NCBI GenBank assembly: GCA_025210805.1
Contig: JAOAQX010000007.1
Span: 62,001 to 126,000 of the forward strand
DNA from: Flavobacteriales bacterium
GTDB lineage: Bacteria > Bacteroidota > Bacteroidia > Flavobacteriales > CAJXXR01
Direction of reading: 5' to 3'
Length of the DNA stretch: 64,000 nt
Shown: piece by piece, positions 1-9,000 of the stretch
Position numbering within the stretch: position 1 is the first letter of the stretch
Layout: every line of letters starts with the position of its first letter
Notes under the pieces: model-generated
What the model was told of the DNA's origin: nothing
What the model saw: only the letters and a program-made list of their open reading frames with translations
The model's database searches: none
Made by a program: the position numbers and the translations under genes

Positions 1-1
1 T

Positions 2-961
2 CTACTCCTTGGAGTTTTTCTGATCTGGTGGTCTGTAAAAGATATGTCGAAGGCTGATAAAGAATCGGTTATTAGCTCCATTAAGAATGCTGATTATTTT
101 TGGCTAGGACTCTCTGTTTTTATAGGGATCCTTAGTCATATTTCGAGAGCCTGGAGATGGAAATATTCTTTAGAGGCAATTGGGGCAAATTTCACCTTGA
201 AAAATGCCACATTTTCAGTCTTTATCTCCTATCTCGTAAACCTAGCAATACCAAGAGCGGGAGAAGTTTCTAGAGTTGCCGTATTTTCTAAAGCAGAAAA
301 CAATCCTTTTGATAAAACCTTAGGGACAGTAGTTGCCGAACGTGTAGTAGATATGGTTCTACTTTTAGTAACCCTTGGAATTGTCTTTTTGGTACAATTT
401 GATATTATTATCCAAACCATTCAACCCAAAGAAGAAAGTTCTGAGAGTTCACCCGTTCTTCTTGGCGTAATTGCTGTTGTAGGGCTTATTGTCGCTATTG
501 TTGGTTGGAGAATTATTTCTAAAGCAAAAGAGGGTATTTTACTCAAAATAAAAGAGTTTTTATTGGGTATTTGGGAAGGCTTACTTTCTATTTGGAAAAT
601 GGAAAATAAAGGCTATTTCTTATTGCATACTTTTATCATTTGGGGATTATATATCGCGATGTTTTGGGTATCTATTTACGCCATTCCTGAGACTTCAAAT
701 ATCGGGTTTGGTGCCATTATTACTGCATTTGCAGCTGGAGGAATTGCCATGGTAGTTTCCACAGGAGGCTTGGGAGCATACCCAATAGCTATTGCAACGG
801 TATTACTAAACTATGGCGTTCCAGAAACGGCGGGAACGGCTTTAGGATGGGCAATGTGGGGTGCACAAACACTTATGTTTTTGGTTCTAGGAGGACTTTC
901 CTTTTTCCTGATTACAGTAATGAACAGAGAAAAAATCCTTGATGAAGAACATGAAGGATAA
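2..961 (+). CDS. LPG synthase TM-like / UPF0104 membrane protein (5' partial)
   Basis: This is a polytopic inner-membrane protein of the lysylphosphatidylglycerol-synthase transmembrane family (UPF0104/YbhN-like), whose function outside MprF is unclear. The reading frame is open to the left edge and encodes a hydrophobic helix ending IWWSVKD before the first in-window ATG at 44, so the true start lies outside the window. Visible family features are ILSHISRAWRW near the start, the NLAIPRAGEVSRV stretch, a glycine-rich STGGLGAYPIAIA segment and several further membrane helices. The stop overlaps the start of the next gene, so the two are probably co-transcribed. Family confidence is good; no substrate can be inferred. 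Confidence 0.8.
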   Translation, partial: LLLGVFLIWWSVKDMSKADKESVISSIKNADYFWLGLSVFIGILSHISRAWRWKYSLEAIGANFTLKNATFSVFISYLVNLAIPRAGEVSRVAVFSKAENNPFDKTLGTVVAERVVDMVLLLVTLGIVFLVQFDIIIQTIQPKEESSESSPVLLGVIAVVGLIVAIVGWRIISKAKEGILLKIKEFLLGIWEGLLSIWKMENKGYFLLHTFIIWGLYIAMFWVSIYAIPETSNIGFGAIITAFAAGGIAMVVSTGGLGAYPIAIATVLLNYGVPETAGTALGWAMWGAQTLMFLVLGGLSFFLITVMNREKILDEEHEG

Positions 962-1421
962 AATCTACACACTAGAAGAACTGATTATCAGAAGGCAATC
1001 TTGGAAAAAACAAAATAAAAAAGTGGTTTTCACCAATGGTTGCTTTGATCTCATTCATCGTGGACATTTACAATATTTGGCTCAAGCCAAAGAACTGGGA
1101 GACAAACTTATTGTAGCCATAAATTCTGATATTTCTGTAAAAATCCTTAAAGGAGAAAACAGACCGATTAAACCCGAAATAGATCGATTACTCACTATGG
1201 CGGCATTTTCTTTTGTAGATGCCGTTGTTCTTTTTGAAGAAGAAACTCCTACAAAATTAATTGACGCGCTCATTCCAGACATTTTAGTAAAAGGAGGCGA
1301 CTACGAAATAGAAAAAATCGTTGGTTACAAAACCGTTACCCAACACGGAGGGCAAGTACTTACTTTAGATTTTGTAGCTGGGAGTTCTACTTCCAATTTT
1401 GTAGAAAAACTGAAAAACTAA
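942..1421 (+). CDS. rfaE2: D-glycero-beta-D-manno-heptose 1-phosphate adenylyltransferase
   Basis: The protein of about 159 residues is a stand-alone nucleotidyltransferase matching the C-terminal half of HldE. It transfers AMP to heptose-1-phosphate, giving the ADP-heptose used for lipopolysaccharide core. The cytidylyltransferase-type signature is clear: VFTNGCFDLIHRGHLQYL holds the GCFD and HxGH elements, followed by LIVAINSD, LVKGGDY and the terminal GSSTSNFVEKL. ATG 942 or ATG 951 could be the start; both overlap the previous gene's end at 961, which suggests translational coupling. The kinase half is not here, which is normal where hldE is split. The next gene is convergent 15 bp away with no evident terminator. 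Confidence 0.92.
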   Translation: MKNMKDKIYTLEELIIRRQSWKKQNKKVVFTNGCFDLIHRGHLQYLAQAKELGDKLIVAINSDISVKILKGENRPIKPEIDRLLTMAAFSFVDAVVLFEEETPTKLIDALIPDILVKGGDYEIEKIVGYKTVTQHGGQVLTLDFVAGSSTSNFVEKLKN

Positions 1422-1435
1422 GTTTACGTTTCGTT

Positions 1436-2134
1436 CTAATGATACCCCACAAAAGACCAATCTCCACCAAGTTCTTCACACACATAATTATCATAATTCA
1501 TTAAGGCAAGAAGATTCATTTTTTCTGGGTAGAAATTCACATGAAGATCAAAAGTGTATTTAAAATATCTTTGCTTCGGTGTGGTTAAAATCAATTTTCC
1601 CTTGCAAATTCTTTTGAGTTCTTCAATAGCCTTAGAACTATCAATAATGTGTTCTATAACATGATTGCACATCACGATATCAAATTCATTATCTTCAAAT
1701 GGAAGTCTGGTAATTTCACCCTGAACAAAATTAATTTCTTCATCTTCCATTTCCTTAATAATATCACAACCTGTTAGATTTCGGTAACCTTCTTTTTTTA
1801 ATAAAGAAAGAATATATCCATTACCACAACCAACGTCCAAAATCTTTTTGTCTTTATCATTTTCTAGATGATCAAAAAGAAAATCAATAGATTTATTGTT
1901 TAAATCACTTGGTCTCTTTCCTGTACCCAAGGATTCATAAATCTTATAATAATCCGTATATTCTTCATCAGTGATATTTTCTAGATTATTCTTAAACTCC
2001 ATTAGTCGGTTTACATTTTTCCCCTTAAACCATAGGTAAAACATGGGATACATAAAGTATTTATTATCCCTCAAAGCTATTGGAAGTAAATTATCGATAA
2101 AATACCTCATAACATTAGTCGTCTCTCTTGTCAT
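1436..2134 (-). CDS. Class I SAM-dependent methyltransferase
   Basis: This 232-residue protein contains a Rossmann-fold methyltransferase domain: motif I ILDVGCGNGYILSLL at roughly residues 95-109, the acidic post-I segment GCDIIKEM, motif IV DIVMCNHVIEHI and a LILTTPKQ strand typical of Methyltransf_11-like enzymes. The N-terminal ~90 residues carry no motif I recognise. The substrate cannot be told; proximity to a heptose gene hints weakly at envelope or polysaccharide work. It is convergent with rfaE2 and has its own 5' region facing exbB. No TAnnTTTG box is obvious upstream. Confidence 0.8.
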   Translation of the reverse strand: MTRETTNVMRYFIDNLLPIALRDNKYFMYPMFYLWFKGKNVNRLMEFKNNLENITDEEYTDYYKIYESLGTGKRPSDLNNKSIDFLFDHLENDKDKKILDVGCGNGYILSLLKKEGYRNLTGCDIIKEMEDEEINFVQGEITRLPFEDNEFDIVMCNHVIEHIIDSSKAIEELKRICKGKLILTTPKQRYFKYTFDLHVNFYPEKMNLLALMNYDNYVCEELGGDWSFVGYH

Positions 2135-2570
2135 TCTATTGATTATATTGGCACAATGGTTTATACTAAGTATTCATGTAAAATCGTTCCTCAACCCTTG
2201 AAAACATAACAAAAGCTATATTTTTTTTCAGAGATTAATTCCTATTCAACACCATATTAATTTATACAAATACAATACTTTAAAATCTATTTGTATTTCA
2301 CAAAAATAATATTTTCATGATATCTCACAAAAAATACCAATATATTTTTTTAAAAACTAACACAAATGAAAAGGAAGTCTTGAGCCACCTAGCATAAGCC
2401 TCTTAAAAAAAATAATATAGTAAAAATTTCAAGCCTTGATTTCCCTAATTTCTCCTTAAAATTCTTCAGAAAAGAACCCTAAGTCTTTGATGTTTTAGTA
2501 AAATCTTCATTATTACTATTAATCCCTTATCTTTGAGTATTCAAAATTTACAAATCGAACGTTTAAAATT
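2135..2570. other. AT-rich divergent intergenic region
   Basis: This gap of 436 bp separates the methyltransferase (leftward) from exbB (rightward). It is very AT-rich, has no open frame of note, and shows no strong hairpin, tRNA or copy of the repeats found elsewhere in the window. The only regulatory signal I can support is the -7 box near its right end. Confidence 0.6.
2528..2535 (+). promoter_or_regulatory. Bacteroidota -7 box for exbB operon
   Basis: TATCTTTG matches the TAnnTTTG -7 consensus of Bacteroidota sigma-ABfr promoters and lies 36 bp before the exbB ATG. No well-spaced TTTG -33 element is visible. It would give a leader of roughly 30 nt. Confidence 0.55.
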
Positions 2571-3260
2571 ATGCCTCAAGATAGCATTCAACAAGCTCAA
2601 GTAGCCCTAACAGAAGTTCCTACTCCTGTAGAACAGGAAATTTCAATTATAGAATTAATTCAAAATGGCGGAATTGGCGGACAAATCATCATGCTCATTC
2701 TATTTATTCTTTCTGTAATTACAGTTTATATTTATATTGAGCGTTTTCTGGCAATTAGAAAAGAACAAAAAAGAGATGAAAACTTTATTCTCACTTTTAA
2801 AGATTTTGTAGAAGATCAAAAAATAGATGCAGCAAAAGAGCTCTGTAATAGAAATGAATCTTTAGTTTCAGAAGTATTTTCAGAAGGTATCAAACACCTA
2901 GACAAAGACCGAGAAGTTTTAGAAAACAGACTAGAAAAAATAGCCAATCAGAAAGTGCAAAAAATGGAATCAAAACTTCCTACACTCGCTACCATTGCGG
3001 GAGCAGCGCCTATGTTGGGATTTTTGGGAACTGTTATTGGAATGATTGTCGTTTTCCATAAAATGGCATCTGCTGGTGGTCAAATAAAAATTGATATGCT
3101 TTCTAATGGAATTTACACAGCCATGACCACTACTGTTGCAGGTCTTATTGTGGGAATTATCGCCTATATTGCCTATAATAATTTAGCCGCAAAGATGAAT
3201 AAAGTAGCTTACACGCTAGAAACAGCTTGTGATGATTTTTCTGATATTCCAAAGAAATAA
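2571..3260 (+). CDS. exbB: MotA/TolQ/ExbB proton channel protein
   Basis: This 229-residue inner-membrane protein is the proton-channel subunit that, with ExbD, energises TonB or Tol machinery. It has an N-terminal helix around residues 35-58 (GQIIMLILFILSVITVYIYI), a cytoplasmic middle region, and two C-terminal helices flanking the conserved TLATIAGAAPMLGFLGTVIGM stretch (signature LGFLGTVIGM), ending in GIYTAMTTTVAGLIVGIIAY. Length and topology fit ExbB/TolQ. It opens an operon with exbD 5 bp downstream, then tonB and folC. Whether it serves TonB-dependent uptake or a Tol-Pal-like role cannot be settled; the adjacent TonB-type partner favours the former. Confidence 0.92.
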   Translation: MPQDSIQQAQVALTEVPTPVEQEISIIELIQNGGIGGQIIMLILFILSVITVYIYIERFLAIRKEQKRDENFILTFKDFVEDQKIDAAKELCNRNESLVSEVFSEGIKHLDKDREVLENRLEKIANQKVQKMESKLPTLATIAGAAPMLGFLGTVIGMIVVFHKMASAGGQIKIDMLSNGIYTAMTTTVAGLIVGIIAYIAYNNLAAKMNKVAYTLETACDDFSDIPKK

Positions 3261-3265
3261 AAACT

Positions 3266-3670
3266 ATGGGAGTACGATCTAACCAAAAAATTAGTCCAAG
3301 TTTTTCAATGAGTTCCATGACGGACTTGGTTTTTTTATTACTTATATTCTTTATACTCACCTCCACTTTGGTAAGTATAAATGCATTGGAGATAGAATTA
3401 CCTTCAGCAACATCCAATAAGGTAGAAAATCAAATAACAGCTGTGAGCATTCACCCTGATGGAAGTTTTTCTATTAATGATACAAAAGTGGATGAAGAAT
3501 CCCTTGAAAACGAAATATTAAAAGCACTTGAAGCAAATAATAGTAAAAGAAATTTAGTCATAAGATCTGATAAAACAGCACTTGTGGATCATTTAGTAAA
3601 AGTAATGGACATTGCCAATAGAAACCAGATCAAAATGGTGATTGCTACAGAATATCAAGAAAAGCAATAA
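3266..3670 (+). CDS. exbD: ExbD/TolR biopolymer transport protein
   Basis: A 134-residue single-pass membrane protein partnering ExbB. The N-terminal MTDLVFLLLIFFILTSTL helix contains the conserved membrane aspartate (MTDLVF) expected to carry protons. The periplasmic portion shows the ExbD pattern (VSIHPDGSF, NLVIRSDKTALVDHLVKVMDIA). It starts 5 bp after exbB and ends 2 bp before tonB, which indicates a tight operon. Confidence 0.92.
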   Translation: MGVRSNQKISPSFSMSSMTDLVFLLLIFFILTSTLVSINALEIELPSATSNKVENQITAVSIHPDGSFSINDTKVDEESLENEILKALEANNSKRNLVIRSDKTALVDHLVKVMDIANRNQIKMVIATEYQEKQ

Positions 3671-3672
3671 GA

Positions 3673-4422
3673 ATGAAAACCAAGAAAAATAAATATATCG
3701 CTTGGATTTTTACCGTTCTTGTTCATTCATTGGTCTTGATGACATTTTGGTGGTTTACTTTTGAAAAAGAAGTTCATGAAGAACAATTTGGCGGAATTGC
3801 TGTAGAATTTGTGGGAACACCCGAGAAATCTAAACACCACGCAAAACCCGATGAAATTGCAGATGACCTCTCTAATAAATCTCAAAAAGTCACCCAGCCA
3901 CAAGAAACAAGCCCTGATAAACAAAAAATATTAAGTGCAGAAGAAACCATTGCACTTGAGAAAAAGAAGAAAGAAGAAAAGCGGAAAAAAGAACAAGAGA
4001 AGAACAACAAACTCTTTGACGATATCGAGTTTACCAATGACACCCAAAAAAGTGTTTCTCCAGATAAGGTAAATGTATTATCTGGTGCTGTAGGACATAA
4101 TGGTGATCAAGAAAAATCTGCCAATTTTGCAAAAACTGGAAAAGGAAATAATAGCGGTTTTTTTGTAGGAAACAGAAAGCCTATTTCCAACTCTAGACCA
4201 CCTTACAAATGTCAAGGAAATGCCGTAATTGTTGTAGAAATAGTGGTAAGTCCGAATGGTAAAACTGTTTTTGCAAGAGCGGGAATAGAAGGCTCAAAAT
4301 ACCATTCAGATTGCTTTAGAAAAGAAGCTTATAATGCTGCCATGAACACCCAGTGGACCGCTAATCCTAAAGCAAAAGGAAACGAAAGAGGTTTTATTGT
4401 CTATCACTTCAATACCATCTAA
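3673..4422 (+). CDS. tonB: TonB-family energy transducer
   Basis: This 249-residue protein has the TonB plan: a short cytoplasmic start, one membrane helix (YIAWIFTVLVHSLVLMTFWW), a long charged K/E-rich periplasmic linker (roughly residues 60-130, likely extended or coiled) and a C-terminal domain (from about residue 165) beginning RPPYKCQGNAVIVVEIVV and ending GFIVYHF. It would carry energy from the ExbBD complex to outer-membrane partners. The C-terminal domain holds two cysteines (KCQG and SDCF), which may form a disulfide. The linker has more lysine and less proline than classical TonB, so a TolA-like role cannot be excluded. Confidence 0.82.
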   Translation: MKTKKNKYIAWIFTVLVHSLVLMTFWWFTFEKEVHEEQFGGIAVEFVGTPEKSKHHAKPDEIADDLSNKSQKVTQPQETSPDKQKILSAEETIALEKKKKEEKRKKEQEKNNKLFDDIEFTNDTQKSVSPDKVNVLSGAVGHNGDQEKSANFAKTGKGNNSGFFVGNRKPISNSRPPYKCQGNAVIVVEIVVSPNGKTVFARAGIEGSKYHSDCFRKEAYNAAMNTQWTANPKAKGNERGFIVYHFNTI

Positions 4423-4429
4423 ATTTTTC

Positions 4430-5734
4430 ATGAATTATCAAGCTTGTTGCGATTGGATGTTCAATCGTTTTTCTAGTTTTCAGCAAGAAGGAAAAACAGC
4501 CTTTAAACCCGGTTTAGAGAAAATTAGATCTTTATTAGCACCCATTCTTCCAGAAATAGAAAAAATTCCCATTATACATCTTGCAGGAACCAATGGAAAA
4601 GGCTCAACTTCTTCCATGATTGCAAGTGCACTAGCGTACTCTGGGTATCAAACAGGTCTTTTCACAAGTCCGCATTTCTTATCCTTTACAGAACGTATCC
4701 AAATTAATGGAAACTATATACCAGAAAAAGAAATAACAGACTTAATAAACATAAACAAGGAGTTTTTAGAAAAACATGAAGCCAGCTTTTTTGAAATTAC
4801 TTTGTGGCTAGCCATGCATTATTTTGTCAAGCAAAAGATTGAAGTTTTAGTTTTAGAAACGGGTTTAGGTGGAAGACTTGATGCTACTAATTTTCATTCA
4901 AAATCTTTGTTGAGTATTATTACCAATATTGGACTAGATCACACAGATATTCTAGGAAATACACTTGAAAAAATTGCCATCGAAAAAGCGGGAATTATCA
5001 AGAAAAATGGCAAAATCTTAAAAGGAGAAAAGCAATTAGGTGAGGTTGATCAAAAAATACGTGAAATTGCCTCTCAACAAAATTCAGATCTTCGTTGGGC
5101 ATCGGATTTTGTGACTCAAGAAACAGAATTTTATAGTGGAGAGGAAGATTTCCAGAAACGCAATACACAAACTGCTTTTGCTGCTTTAAAATGGATTCAA
5201 GAGGATTTAACAATGCTCACTAACCAAAGTATCACGAAGGGACTTCAAGAATCTCAAAATATATTTTTTCTTCCTGGAAGGTGGCAAAAACTGGAAACAA
5301 AACCCATTTCTATTTTTGATATGGGGCACAATGAAAATGGCGTTAAAGCAGCCTTAAAAAAACTCTCCAACGAGAAATACGAACAACTTCATCTTGTTTG
5401 GGGAAATGTATCAGATAAAGATTCGGGAATTATTTTTAGCCTTCTTCCCAAAGAAGCGCATTACTATTTAACAGAAATCAGTACTAATAGAAGCGAGTCA
5501 TTAAAAAATCTTGAAAAATTTGCTTTAGCAGAAAAATTACGCTTTTCTAGCTACACAAACCCTAGAAAAGCTTATATCAACGCCTTAGAAAACGCACAAG
5601 AGAACGATGTGGTTCTCGTTTTAGGAAGTGCCTATTTAATTGCTGAAATTTTTTCTAAAAATTTCTCAAAAAGCCTTGCTGAAATCAAAAAGCTTACTAT
5701 ATTTGCATCCAGCTTAAAGAAAGCGGGTGATTAG
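4430..5734 (+). CDS. folC: Folylpolyglutamate / dihydrofolate synthase
   Basis: A Mur-ligase-fold enzyme of about 434 residues that adds glutamate to folates (and usually also to dihydropteroate). The ATP-binding loop LAGTNGKGSTSSMI, the LETGLGGRLDATN segment, NIGLDHTDILG and the DMGHNENGV motif near the C-terminal domain are all intact. The frame is open upstream to a TTG at 4397 inside tonB, but ATG 4430 just after the tonB stop gives the normal N-terminus (MNYQACCDWMF). The stop codon (5732-5734) lies inside the following tRNA-Val gene, giving a 10-nt CDS/tRNA overlap. It is the last gene of the exbB-exbD-tonB-folC unit. Confidence 0.93.
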   Translation: MNYQACCDWMFNRFSSFQQEGKTAFKPGLEKIRSLLAPILPEIEKIPIIHLAGTNGKGSTSSMIASALAYSGYQTGLFTSPHFLSFTERIQINGNYIPEKEITDLININKEFLEKHEASFFEITLWLAMHYFVKQKIEVLVLETGLGGRLDATNFHSKSLLSIITNIGLDHTDILGNTLEKIAIEKAGIIKKNGKILKGEKQLGEVDQKIREIASQQNSDLRWASDFVTQETEFYSGEEDFQKRNTQTAFAALKWIQEDLTMLTNQSITKGLQESQNIFFLPGRWQKLETKPISIFDMGHNENGVKAALKKLSNEKYEQLHLVWGNVSDKDSGIIFSLLPKEAHYYLTEISTNRSESLKNLEKFALAEKLRFSSYTNPRKAYINALENAQENDVVLVLGSAYLIAEIFSKNFSKSLAEIKKLTIFASSLKKAGD

Positions 5735-5802
5735 CTCAGTTGGTTTAGAGCGTCTGGTTTACACCCAGAAGGTCGGGGGTTCGAATCCCTCATCACCCAC
5801 CA
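5725..5802 (+). tRNA. tRNA-Val(TAC), copy 1
   Basis: The 78-nt cloverleaf has the CCA encoded. The acceptor stem is GGGTGAT pairing with ATCACCC, the D-arm AGCTCAGTTGGTTTAGAGC, the anticodon stem TCTGG/CCAGA with loop TTTACAC (anticodon TAC), and the T-arm GGGGGTTCGAATCCCT. Its first 10 nt are the last 10 nt of folC, so transcripts must be cut by RNase P within the end of the folC message. Confidence 0.97.
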
Positions 5803-5818
5803 AACCGAAAATATTTTC

Positions 5819-5896
5819 GGGCGATTAGCTCAGTTGGTTTAGAGCGTCTGGTTTACACCCAGAAGGTCGGGGGTTCGAATCCCTCATCGCCCACCA
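5819..5896 (+). tRNA. tRNA-Val(TAC), copy 2
   Basis: This copy matches copy 1 at every position except one acceptor base pair, which is C-G (GGGCGAT/ATCGCCC) instead of U-A (GGGTGAT/ATCACCC). It is a compensatory double change that keeps the stem paired. It begins 16 nt after copy 1, also encodes CCA, and is followed by a terminator. Confidence 0.97.
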
Positions 5897-5903
5897 AAGC
5901 GAA

Positions 5904-5943
5904 AAAGAGTTTGTCTTATTTAAAAGACAAACTCTTTTTTTTT
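5904..5943 (+). terminator. Terminator after the tRNA pair
   Basis: The stem AAGAGTTTGTCTT pairs with AAGACAAACTCTT across an ATTTAA loop, followed by a run of T. It ends the folC/tRNA transcript. Confidence 0.85.
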
Positions 5944-5962
5944 GTTTTACCCATATTCTGGG

Positions 5963-5999
5963 CAAAAAAAAGCTGCTCGATTTTCACCGAACAGCTTTT
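5963..5999 (-). terminator. Terminator of the T9SS adhesin gene
   Basis: The arms AAAAGCTG and CAGCTTTT enclose a smaller TCG/CGA stem. On the minus strand the hairpin runs into a T tract just past the stop of the large secreted-protein gene. Confidence 0.75.
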
Positions 6000-6021
6000 A
6001 TTTTTAGAATAATCTACAAGA

Positions 6022-9000
6022 TTATTTCTTTACAAATCTTCTAACAAAGTTTCCTTTCTCAGACTCACCTATCAAGAAATAGTTTCCTGATGCCAATTCT
6101 GATACTTCGATACTTCCTTTTGAAGTTAGGATGTTTTCCATGATCGTTCTTCCTTGAGCATCTACAATTCTAAGATTGGTAACTTCAAGTTCACTATTAA
6201 TGTTTAATACATCGTTCACTGGGTTTGGATAGATTGCGATCTCGTTTTCATCAAGTTCATCTAAACCGATACCAGAAACTTTATAAGTTGCCGTTTCTGT
6301 ACAACCTTCAGCTGTAGTTGCAGTAACGGTATAATCTCCATTTACTGTAGGACTAAAGCTAGAAGTAGTATTTACCACAGCATTGTTAAATTTCCACTCA
6401 TAAGAAGTAAACCCTGAAGATGCTGTTAATACACCACCAGCATAAGCAATAGATAGATTAGGAACTGTTGCTACTGTTACTACTAGAGTATCTTTGGTTT
6501 CACAACCTGCAGCACTTGTAGCTACTACAATATACTCTGTTGTAATAAGCGGCCCTACACTTACTCCATTTCCACCTGTAAACCCTGTAGACTGCCAAGA
6601 ATAACTATTTGCATTTCCTGTTGCGAATAGTTGTACAGAACCTCCAGGACAAATAGTCGTGTCGTTTCCTGCATTCACCATTGGCAATGCTTCTACGGTT
6701 ACCGTATGTGTAATGGTATCATTTCCTAAATCTTTATCATCTGCAGCACTCATAATAGCTTCTAGAGTGTAAGTACCTGCAGCAAGATTCAACGTATCTA
6801 AATTAAGTAATACTGTGTCACCTTTAGGCACCATTGTATTCAATGAATAAGTCATTGAAGAACCTCCAGAGATATTTAGTTTAATATCATAAGCATGAAG
6901 TGCTGTATCTCCTACGTTCGTTACGTTAGCAGAAACATAAATTGGGTTTCCTTCACAAAGTAAAGTATCTGTATTTGCAAAGTTCAATAGACCTCCATCT
7001 ACTTCTGGTTCACGAATTTCTACATTATCAATAAAGAAATCTCTATCTCCTCCTGCTACAGTTGATTCTGCATAGAATGCAATTTTTACATTACCAGTAT
7101 ATGCTGTTAGATCAACAGTATAACTTGAACCAGTTGTTGTAGGTGCATTTAATGTATCAAAAGTATAAATTGCATTTGCTGATGACCATGTAGCTCCGTT
7201 ATCTGGAGAAATAAGAATCACAACGCGATCATCTGGTCCCATTTGACCACCAGTTGGAGCGTTAGTACTATTGTATTGTGTAACACCTGCATCAAACTTT
7301 AATACTTTAGCGTGATTCGCTTCTAGATTAACCGAAGGACTTACTAACCATTCATCAGTACCTGTTGACCAAATATTTACTCTTGCAGCTCCAGTAGATC
7401 CACTATTCAAATATCCGTCATTTCTCCATCCTGTGAAACTTGAAGTTACTGGAGCTAAAGTTGAATTTGTAGTTAATGCTCCACTATATTTATCCCAACA
7501 ATCTGGTAGGAATGTTGAAAAATCTTCATCTAACACACTCATTGGCGCACAAGATAAAGTATAAGTAAATGGATCATCCAAAGCACTGGTATCTGTAGCA
7601 CTACATAATGATCTTACATATACGTCAACTGTATCACCATCCATAAATCCAGTAATCGTTAATGGATTTGATGTAGTAGTTATTGTCGTTCCTGTTCCTG
7701 GAGTAAACCCTACATTTCCATATTCAACAATCCATGATGTGGCTGCAGTTACATTTGTCCAAGAAACTTCAAAACTAGTATCTGAAACAGTTGAAGCAGT
7801 ATAGCTTACTGGCCCCACACATGATGGAGCATCTTCTACTGTTAGATAATCAATATACACATACGAGTAAGTTGCTGTTGCTGTTAATCTAAAAGCTAGA
7901 TAACGATCTGTGTTAGCAGCATCAACAATATAAGCATTATATTCCTCTGTTGTTGATGTAGTAAAATCATCCAAAGTAGTATACACTTGGAAAGTACTTG
8001 CATCATTTGGATCACTCATCGTTCCTATTTCTAATTTTGAAGCAGAGCTTCCTCTAGAATAGAATTTCACTGATTTATTTGTCAAATTATGATCAAATTC
8101 AGGAGAAATCAAAATAGCGGTATCAGATGTAGAATATGAAGTACGAAGACGCATTACATTACTTGAATCATAAGCTGAAGATGTAGCGTATTTGTGCACT
8201 CCATAGAACGAAGACGAAGAAGCAATATCCTCGTATTCAGACCAACATTTTGTAAGTCCTTCACCGTTTGCAACTCCTTCAAAACTTTCGTTTGTAATTG
8301 CTGAAATAGTATTACAAAGTGTAGTTCCAGAAACTTCACTTGTCCATAAACTAGTATCCCCTGCACCACAAATGGCTCTTACATAGAAATCGTAAGTTGT
8401 TCCATCGTTAAGTCCTGTTACTGTTTTAAAAGTATCAGTAGAAGTTACGAAAGTTCCAGATCCTTGAGTAAATCCTGTTTCTCCATATTCCACTTCATAA
8501 GTTCCTGCGGCTGTTTCTGGAGTCCAGCTAAATGTCATACTATCTGTTCCGATAGCTGAAATCATTAAACTATCTGGCTTCACACAGGCAGGAATTGTTT
8601 CCCAATTGAAATCATCGATATATACCGAACAATAATCATCATCTGTTAAATACTTTATTGCTAAAAATTTATGAGTAGTTGTTTGGTCATAGTTCACCGA
8701 ATACTCTGTATAAGTAGCAGTAAGCATTACTGTATCAACCACTGTAAACGAAGCGGTATCTGAAGGACTCGTCATTGTTCCTAGAATAACACCTGTGTTT
8801 CCTGGCCCTGTTTCTTTCGCAAAGAATCTTGCTCTATGTGTTCCATTAGGGAGATCATTAAGCTCAGGTGTAATAAAATAAATTTGAGCATCTATATCTG
8901 CAGAGTTATACAGTCTTATATGTCTATTTCCACTATTTGGACTTGTAGAAGAATAAGTATAAGCTCTCGCTGAAGTAGAAGTTGAATTAATCACATTTGC

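Noticed and set aside
2571-4422. ExbB-ExbD-TonB as a Tol-Pal system
   Set aside because: No tolB or pal nearby, and the third gene has a TonB-type C-terminal domain, so the TonB reading is kept, though not proven.
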